A stretch of DNA of 64,000 nt. It comes from Pohlia nutans (Eukaryota; Streptophyta; Bryopsida; Bryales; Mniaceae). Under the pieces are notes generated by a model. It worked only from the letters and a program-made list of their open reading frames with translations. It ran no database searches and was not told the origin of the DNA. Both the position numbers and the translations under genes were made by a program. Positions 56,401 through 64,000 of the stretch are shown one piece after another. Where the stretch lies: contig CM040090.1 of the NCBI GenBank assembly GCA_022496805.1, positions 10,658,001 to 10,722,000 on the forward strand. The letters run 5' to 3'. Position 1 is the stretch's first letter. The number at the start of each line of letters is the position of its first letter.

Positions 56401-59195
56401 AACGCAATAATTATTCTAGAGGTAAACTTTAGGCTTTCGCATATATACTTTCATCTACTTCCCTTTCGGTGAGTAAATATTATGTTATCAATTCCGAATT
56501 TATCAGGGTGCACAATTACAACTGCAGCTCTCTAGTCACCGATAGTTGTATCCGACAAGCAAATGTAACTTTGTTTTTTTTCGAAGTTGATACTCTGTTT
56601 CTTCCACAAAAATATGTTATATCAATGTTAAACTTTAAATTTCCCTCTTGGTTGAATCTGATGTAAACACTTTGTATGACTACTTGCTGCTTCTGTGGTT
56701 TCTTTCGGTAGCCTAAATCCTTTCTGAACGTGCAGGATGTTCATACTAATGTTTAGGTTGTTTGCAGTTTCTAAAGGTTCCAATGCTGCGCCTTTTCAGC
56801 GAGGGAATTCTGGACCAGGAATTATGGGTCCTGGAAGACCTCCAGCTTCGATGGAGTATGGGGGGCATATGTCGTTGCTCTCTATTGGCCGAGGATTTCC
56901 ACGACCCGTTGCAGGCATGGTCGCACCTGGAAGGTTGAATCAAAATGAGGTTAATGTAAGAAGCCTTCTTTGTAGAAACTTGCTCGCAGTCTCTGGTGGT
57001 TTGGGTAACCTGTGATCCTCCAATTGTTCTTGTTCTTCCAAGTATCTTCATCAAGTAGTAACGTCATAATTTATTTAGGCCTTTAAAGGATTAATCATGC
57101 TTTTATGTCGGGAATTGTCATATTTTTGACCTCTTATGTTCGTATGTCTCCAATTAAAAGGGTTTATTTTAGTTATAAATGTTGATGTGGAGTTTGTCTC
57201 TGCACTTTCAGATGTTCTATTTCAAGAGCTTGTGAACTCTTCAGGCACTGAACGCTTTGTTTTTTTATCCAACATATTTCGATTCTCTGAATGCAACGAA
57301 ACGGCTTGTGTAACAGATGCAAAATCATATTAGAGATAGCATGGCAGTCCAAGCAAATATGTTGCGACAGCAACAAACTATGCAAATGGCCCAAGAGCAA
57401 GTTCAACAGGTCCAAGCACAGGCCCAGGCCCAAGCTCAAGTTCAAGCCCGAGCACAAGCTCATGCTCATGCTCAAGTACAGCAGGCACATGCCCATGCGC
57501 ATGCCCATGCTCAAGTCCAGGTCCATATGGCTAATTCTGGGGCACTTCGGGCTTCTATGAGCGGTTCTACCATGCGCCCGATGATGGGTCTAGAGCTTGT
57601 AGGAGGCCAAGTACAGGGTTCATATGGGATGATGCATTTACAAGTCCAGAAACCTGACTCAGGGCCACAAATAAATTTTCCGAGGCCCTTGGAGGGTTTT
57701 GGGAACAGAGCTCCACCAAGTACAGACTTCGCTGCAGGTCGAGGCAGTGTTGGGGGACTAATGTTAAATCAGCCAAGCAACCGAGATCGAACAGCAGCTG
57801 GAAGACAACTGAGCGCCTGGGCACCCTCATCTGCTATTCATCATGAGCTTTCAAATATGCCAGCTGCTCGAGGAAGGGCACAAGGCCAGGGTCGAGGTCA
57901 GGTGATGTGGGGTGAGCCACCAGTAGGTGGTATCCCCACAGGATTTCCTTCACCTCTTGGAGTCATTGGTCATGCAGTCCCTGTCAACGTTAGTCCTGGG
58001 GGTGTGGTGGCTTTGGGAACTCCCAAGAGACAGGGATCGTTGCCCATCATGATGCCTAACAATACCACTAGTAACAGGGAGAATGCTAATATGAAGAAGG
58101 TAGACATTCGACCTCAGGTTGATGGTACGTGGAGAACAAATGGAGGTCATAATCGAGGCAGTGTCCACCATCACAATGGGACTCCGGTTCCCTATTCTAG
58201 GAACGACACCGCGGTATGGTCCAAAAGTTCATCTGGAGGTCAATCTGGAAGTAAACGAAGCCGAGAAAACGGGATGGATCGGAGACTCAGCTCAAAGCCT
58301 GTGCCTATTTCAAGTGTAGGAAATGGCATGGGAACTGCAGGCAACCATCTTATTCAGCTTGGTGGACCTGTCACAAAGAGCAGGTATTATTCACTTGTAT
58401 AACTTACACAATTTTCTCGACCTTGTATGTCTGAGCGCTCCGGGTCTTGTGGTGTACCAGCATCCCGACTACGTTTACCAAACAATGCATATTTTCTTGA
58501 TAGTGAGGACAAATACTAGATTACAAGAAGATTGTGACCCGAGAGGATTTAAAAGCCCTGCAAACTTTTACATTCTCCGGATGCATTTTAGCTTTGTATT
58601 TAATTGGTCAAGAAAGGAATGGATTTTGCTCCTGGGGTAATGCACATTCTAATGACTTGGGTGTGGTGTTTAGAGTGATTTCTGTGAGTGGTTTCCCGGA
58701 GAAAACGTCTATGGCAGTGGTGGTGGAAGCATTCGAGAAACAAGGGAAAATTCTGGTATGATCTTGATTTGGGTGTGATTGTATGCTGATGTGATCTTGA
58801 AGTCTTTTAACTCCTTTGCTTTAGATTGTGAGTATTAATAAGCTAATGAACTTTTATGTTTCAAGGAATGTCGGTGGGTTGTGCTTTATCTGACTTCAGT
58901 TGTTGATTCTTGAGCCTGAGATCCGTGGTATGAACGTGCAGGATTTTAAGAAGGATGAGAAAGGAAATGCTTTCCACATAACCTTCTCCAGCGTAGCAGA
59001 AGCTGTTTCAGCAAAACGAAGTCTCCACAGGTGAATATTATCGATCCTTTATATTTTTCTATTTCTGTACAATTGTGAAGACATCTTCGATGGAATTGCA
59101 TGTTATTCTGGATCCTGACAGATGAGGTTTTTCTGTGCAGGACCCTCTTGAATGGCCGTCAAATTACTGTAGATTACACGGTTCAGGGGTATTAG
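53497..59195 (+). CDS. RNA-binding protein, C-terminal RRM, Q/A/H-rich middle
   Basis: Likely a nuclear RNA-binding protein; partners are unknown. Exons: 53497-53850, about 54694-54788, about 55503-55706, 56381-56421, 56768-56955, 57317-58383, 58674-58755, 58942-59030, 59141-59195. With these borders the total is 2175 nt, 724 residues. The N-terminus is acidic (DDEYDVKDEELVDFEGSDYG), then a Thr run. Exon 2 encodes GFDQLLSEAEGMFKALAG, a probable helix. Exon 3 encodes an acidic/basic stretch with RRERKRRK (possible nuclear signal). Exon 6 has an alternating Gln/Ala/His tract. The last ~76 residues are an RRM: VISVSGFP (RNP2-like), KGNAFHITF (RNP1-like), NGRQITVDYT. The 54788/55503 junction is the weak point because its acceptor (GTGGAAG) is poor. 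The architecture recalls RBM33-type proteins, by inference only. Confidence 0.8.
55788..56037. mobile_element. TTAA-flanked element, piggyBac-like (CCTCTAAGCGTC)
   Basis: 250 bp with TTAA at 55788-55791 and 56034-56037. Left terminus CCTCTAAGCGTC, right GACGCTTAGAGT, 11 of 12 matching. It lies in an intron of the RNA-binding protein gene. Non-coding. Confidence 0.75.
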
Positions 59196-59691
59196 AATTG
59201 GCCGCTCTCATTGTATGTAATAGCAAGGTGGCACCTCACCAATGAGGACATATTCCTGTTCTCCGATTCCAGGTTCTCTTTTGGGATTTCAAGGAAACTT
59301 TATTACGTGAACCATTCAAAAACTTACTGAGGTGGTGCAGCAGAGAACTCTGGGTACACCTTACGAGGCAGCATCCTTTTGAGGAACCGCTTTAAGGTGA
59401 AATCAACATGTTTAGAGCAGAACGTTCTATTTTCAGCTGGTACCTGTGGTATTTGCAAGGGATACAGTAGAGTGCTCCTGCCAGGCTTGGGAAGTAGCTA
59501 TTCTCAATTATAGTCGACTTCTGTACATGGTTGATGGGAGCATTTGCTTTACACCTGTGCTCAGTGCACTCGTAACTGAGGTAGCCCAACTTGTTCTAAT
59601 TGTAGAATATTCATTTTGCCAGTTTCTTAAGTGCTGATCTGGACTTGTCACTACAGTAGAACATTTTGGCCTATATTTGTCTTAACCCTGA

Positions 59692-59780
59692 AAGGACGCC
59701 AGATGACTTTTCCCTTGCGGTTGGATGACTTTAATTTGCTATTCTGAATTCATCATAGGCCCTTGTCCTTTCAGGTTTCA
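59692..59780. mobile_element. Very short TTAA-type element remnant
   Basis: TTAA (59692-59695) then CCCTGAAAGGAC; about 75 bp later GTCCTTTCAGG followed by TTTC, not TTAA. It looks like a deleted member of the TTAA group, lying downstream of the RNA-binding protein gene. Confidence 0.5.
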
Positions 59781-59873
59781 TGTTATATGCTACTCCCTCT
59801 GTCTGGAAATAACTGTTCTATTTTAGGCATTTGTCTCATGTTGTAAGGAATTCCGGGCCCTGTTCTTGACTAA

Positions 59874-60273
59874 GAGCATCTTCAATCAAGCGCAGCACAA
59901 GGCGCAGTAGCAGCAACCGGCACCTCGATTCATACTCAAAACCAATCCAACGCAGCCAATCCTGGTACAGGCCATGGCAAAAACCCTCATCTACCCGGAA
60001 AATTTTGAAAATATGCCGAGCTTAGTATTGCACACAACTAGGCTTCAAATTCGCATGTGGTTGGACGAAGCTCTGACACTTTGTCTTTACCCCATCACTC
60101 CCAAACAACCCCATTGCCGAAATAGAAATTTCGGAGCTTTTGGTGGGCCTTCATCTGCCTTGTGCATTGGGTCCCCTTGACCTTCATTTGAAACGGTAAC
60201 CAAAAACTCAGAAATGGCCACTTCATATTTCATTTCACAGAGTCTCAATTCTGCTGCTCGAATGAAGATGCTC
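59874..60273. mobile_element. Tourist/PIF-Harbinger-like MITE (GAGCATCTTCAATC)
   Basis: 400 bp between direct TAA copies (59871-59873, 60274-60276). Termini GAGCATCTTCAATC and GAATGAAGATGCTC match at 13 of 14 positions. The open frame inside (59974-60180) has no recognisable product. Confidence 0.8.
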
Positions 60274-60584
60274 TAAGTCTATTCTTTCGGTTTACCCCGT
60301 GGTTTACCTTGTCCAGCTTAAACCGGCAGTGGGGTAACTATCGCGCAGTAATTCAAGAAATAATTATGTCCGGAAAAAATATAGCCCATGACAAAACAGT
60401 GTTATGCTAGATCCTATTTTCCGAGGCTCTTGTACATGTCCTCGTATCTGTATTCTGTATGATGTGTAGTTCCAATACGTATCATGTACTATACAGTGTA
60501 TGGTATACCACCACCTGCCTCATGGATCGGGTTTAGATTAGATTTAGGATCACCTACAGTGAAGAGGCAAGCTCTAGGGTTTCT

Positions 60585-60715
60585 GAGGCCAATATTATGC
60601 TTTTGGACGTGACAACGTCTCCATCAAGCGTTAATGATCGTGTATCAATGTGAGGCCAATATTATGCTTTTGGACGTGACGTCTTCATCAAGCGTTAATG
60701 ATCGTGTATCAATGT
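60585..60715. repeat. Tandem duplication of ~65 bp
   Basis: A unit starting GAGGCCAATATTATGCTTTT is present twice in a row (67 and 64 bp), differing mainly by a 3-base gap (GTGACAACGTC versus GTGACGTC). It lies immediately before the TTAG-flanked element at 60755. Confidence 0.85.
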
Positions 60716-60754
60716 CATGGAGACTTTATGATGATTGCAATCGTTGACGTTGCA

Positions 60755-61875
60755 TTAGCCCCTAAAGGACCAGAGTGTTTTTCCTCCAAAAACACTCCAA
60801 TGCTGCCATTCTTACTCCCCCATGCAAAAAATCCAAAAAAATGTAATTTTTTACCTTTTAACCGTAAGATCTTGTCTTAAACCATTTAAAAAACATACAC
60901 AACAAATTTCATTGATTTTGACCGCACGGATTGCTAGATAATTGTGTTTGATGGAAAAAAACATCCCAAAAAAACACATGCCCGGAAATTTCAGATGCAT
61001 TTGACCATGGCTACATCAAAAAATCCTCACTACCGAAACCTGTCGCACTTCATTTTCACATTCTATATGATGTTACTTAGTTGTGTATTAATTTTTGTTG
61101 CATTTGGAGATGTTTAGGATGTTGAAGAACACCTTGCACTTGTTGGGGGTTTAAAAGTTCAGAAAAGACTGTACATTCCACCTTCTATAGAATGGCGAAA
61201 AAAATTTGAGAAAAAAATAAATTTTGAAGTTTTAGAAGACATGTAGCACATTTTTTAAGAATTTTGGGGTTTAGGGGGGAAATAAAGGGTGGAAGAAGGG
61301 AATTGAAGTGCCAACCCATTCCAATGTTCATGACCCTCAAGGTGTACTGCCATGTGGCAGTCCCTCATTGGATGATTTTAATTTTTTAATTTTAATTTTT
61401 TTAAATGATTTTAATTTTCAAAAATTTTAATACTATATTATAATTATAAAATTTAACTTTTAGTTCAAAATATTATTTTTTAATTTAAAATAAAAAATTT
61501 CAGTTTAAAATAAAAAATTTATTTTAAAAATTTTAAAATAATGTTTTTAAATTTTTTGAATGAGTTTGGAAAATGGGGTGGTCTTCTCCCCCCCACAGGC
61601 CACCCCATTTTCCACACACCGCCCATCTTGTTGCCCCCCCTAAAATTCAACTATTTCTCTACTGCCCCGCTGCCCTTTCTCCCGAAAAAACACATTTCCC
61701 TTCATAACTTTCACATCCGGTGTCGGGATTCAAAAAAAAAAAAACCCCCATTTTCGTGGCACATTGGGGAATCTACTATTAAATTTGCTTCAAAGTTTGA
61801 TTAAAAATGTGTTCACCGGAACCTACCCGATTCTCTAAATGTCCTAGTTAGGACACTTGGTCCTTTAGGGGTTAG
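60755..61875. mobile_element. TTAG-flanked element with piggyBac-like termini (CCCCTAAAGGACCA)
   Basis: 1121 bp with TTAG on both sides (60755-60758, 61872-61875). Termini CCCCTAAAGGACCA and TGGTCCTTTAGGGG are perfect over 14 bp. It is the longest of this group, yet its only open frame (61541-61804, 87 codons, low-complexity) is not a transposase. The centre is very AT-rich (about 61375-61550). Confidence 0.75.
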
Positions 61876-62430
61876 AGATTGAGGTGGATGGTACACATGG
61901 TTTAGGGGATTGTGGTTTCACATCAATGTTGGTCTCTTTTTTGATGGTTTCGCCTTAACTTCTGTTTATTAACTTTGTATTAGGGTTTGGTGGTGTCAAT
62001 ATTGGCCGTCGATACTACGGCTACAACCGTGATTTGAACAATCGGAGATCACTGCAATTGTTTTCTATCCCAGTAGGTCACTTCACATAACTCTGATTAG
62101 ATTGCTTGCTCTCCTAGACAAATATTGCTCTCCTAGTTCAAGAGTTTGGATATTTAAAGTTTCTCGAGGACACCTTTGAGAAGTTAGTATTGCATTTCTT
62201 CCCTTGCTTTTGGCCTCATTGTGTTTTGTGGTTGCAATGCTAAAAAAGGTGAGATGCATCAATCGGAGGCGTTTAGAGTTTCTTGCAATGCCATGTTTAG
62301 GATTCAGGCATGAATTTGATTGTATTTGCAATTTTAAGCGTTTTGCATTTCATTGTTCAAAATATTGGTAGTTTAGGATTTAAAACTTACAATTGAGGCT
62401 TCCTTTAATGTTTTCTCAGTGTGACAAAGT

Positions 62431-63133
62431 CTCGGGTGGGTCACTCTTCATATATTTTGGGTACCACGTGCGGCGAGGGGGTGTTTTTTGGGGGGCTATT
62501 TACCTCCTAGCTGAAATTAAAAGGACCCCTATGATTACTTAATGGAAAAAAATGGCCTATATTATGAACTCTATCATTTTTTATAAAACAATGACCAATG
62601 CAATTTTTTATATGATATCTTCCTTGTAAAGGCTTAAATATAATCTAAAAGTAGCATGACTTTAAAATTTTGAGAAAAGTAGCCTCAAGAAAATGACCAG
62701 AACTTAACCTTCGTTCATACATTCTGGAAAATGTGCACCCTAACCCTAGGTACCTTCAAAACCAACGGCAACCTTAAATTCAGGTGGATAGAACTGAGCT
62801 TTCATCCACTTCTAAACCTACTTTTCGTCCACCGCGCAACTAACCGCCCTTTCCTACCAACTGTGCTCTAGCTGTTTGCCCCCCAAAACAGATTGTATTC
62901 AGTTTAATACCTTGGATCCCATTTGCAATTCCCTAAATTACATGTACTAAAATCATAATGGACCAGAATTGTGGTGTACCTAAATTATTTATAATGGCAT
63001 GTACTCTTTCATTGCATTCTATCTTATTTGTAATTTTTTTATAAATTCTTATAAATTTTACCTATGATGAATAAAACCCATGCTATTTTCTGCCGCACGT
63101 TGTCTGTAAAATGCAGTAAGTGACCCACCCGAT
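62431..63133. mobile_element. hAT-like non-autonomous element, copy 1
   Basis: 8-bp direct repeats GACAAAGT flank it (62423-62430, 63134-63141). Termini TCGGGTGGGTCACT and AGTGACCCACCCGA match perfectly over 14 bp. A subterminal CCACGTGCG (about 62465) and a mirrored CGCACGT near the right end are shared with the next element. 703 bp, no transposase. Confidence 0.75.
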
Positions 63134-63569
63134 GACAAAGTATATAAACGGCTTAGAAAGAAGGTGTGCTACACAATTTTAAGAACCACAAAATTTTGGT
63201 TTAGGCACTATTGGATATGAACGTGGTTTAGCTGAACGTGGATGAAATATTTTAATACGATTTCACAAATTTCACATGGTTAGGTGGACGTGGAAGAAAA
63301 TTTTGTAGTTGTGTCTTGGATTTGCATTCTTTATCATGTTTTTCACATTCTCTTGTTTTAGTAGTTTAGATCTCATGTATACTGTCACTACTTGTTGATA
63401 ATTGCAAGATTAAACATTGATTTTCAAAAAAACTAAATAGATCATACTTAAATCAAAGTATTATCTTCCTTTTGTTTAATTAATGAATGTTTCTCATTAG
63501 TAGACTCTGCATGAATCATCATGTCATATCCACTTGTCCGCATTCATGGCAAGTGAGGTGATTTCTTTG

Positions 63570-63980
63570 CAAGGGGGGATCACTCCATAGTGAAGTTGAA
63601 CACCACGTGCGAGACAAGTTTGCTACCCCTATATTATATGGCATATATAGTTTTAAATTTTATGATATTTTTTCTACATATACATAACTATTGATAACAT
63701 CTTTTGTATATTTTTTTGAAATTTTTAGCTAAATTAATTTTTTATAGTAATTGTTTTAGTTCAACTCTGCGTCATTCTAGTTAGAAATGGTATGTTTTAT
63801 TTTAAAAACAAATCCTCAGATTTGGTTATGAATTTTTAGTATGTAATAGATATTGTGTATATCTACTCATGAAAAAAAATTGACAAAATTTTGATCCATA
63901 TTTGTGGTGCAACTTAGAAAAAGTAGATTTTTTTGTCTCGCACGTGGTGTCCTACTTTACAATGAAGTGACCTCCCCGTG
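63570..63980. mobile_element. hAT-like non-autonomous element, copy 2
   Basis: 8-bp direct repeats TTTCTTTG flank it (63562-63569, 63981-63988). Termini CAAGGGGGGATCACT and complement CACGGGGAGGTCACT align, and the inverted homology extends about 45 bp to CACCACGTGCGAGACAA. Related to copy 1 by the same subterminal block. 411 bp, non-coding. Confidence 0.8.
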
Positions 63981-64000
63981 TTTCTTTGTCATTTGCTCCA

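Noticed and set aside
58534..58673. Extension of the RRM exon upstream in the RNA-binding protein gene
   Set aside because: The frame is open, but joining it to the previous exon meets a stop. The acceptor at 58673 joins cleanly and starts precisely at the RRM.

Overview
The window looks like nuclear DNA of a land plant. It carries a plant-specific PRONE-type RopGEF, a plant AGD14-type ArfGAP, a secreted plant-type L-gulonolactone oxidase with the plant Cys-rich tail, many GT-AG introns in every gene, and interstitial plant telomere-type motifs (CCCTAAA). I cannot fix the species. A bryophyte or other early-diverging plant is a guess only. Exons are moderately GC-rich. Introns and intergenic DNA are AT-rich and packed with short inverted-repeat transposons.

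Gene layout: RopGEF (+, 1739-4782); DEAD-box RNA helicase of the SPB4/DDX55/RH18 type (+, 8860-13328); L-gulono-1,4-lactone oxidase-like flavoprotein (+, 19259-27246, intron 2 about 4.4 kb); thymidine kinase with an N-terminal extension (+, 29845-31728); membrane-anchored short-chain dehydrogenase (-, 33092-36393); AGD14-like ArfGAP (+, 42759-47138); and an RNA-binding protein with an acidic N-terminus, a Q/A/H-rich middle and a C-terminal RRM (+, 53497-59195). A decayed protein-kinase pseudogene lies at 50272-51480. In each gene model the exons sum to a multiple of three; only one exon junction of the last gene is uncertain. The genes are functionally unrelated and there is no operon-like logic.

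The space between genes, and much of the large introns, is filled by non-autonomous DNA transposons. I can separate several groups by termini and target duplications: (i) TA-flanked elements ending AGGTnGnnn, at least seven copies, one with its empty site preserved in the window; (ii) TTAA-flanked elements starting CCC, which look piggyBac-like, at least five with both ends; (iii) TTA/TAA-flanked Tourist/PIF-Harbinger-like MITEs; (iv) two hAT-like elements with 8-bp duplications sharing a subterminal CCACGTGCG; (v) near-perfect hairpin (foldback) elements, two families with two copies each in or near the oxidase gene; (vi) a 216-bp TA-flanked MITE in two copies whose terminal repeats differ between copies but match within each copy. 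No autonomous transposase gene was found.

The most interesting signals are the apparently piggyBac-like TTAA elements in a plant, the arm-matched divergence of terminal repeats, and the concentration of hairpin-forming DNA inside the transcribed oxidase gene.
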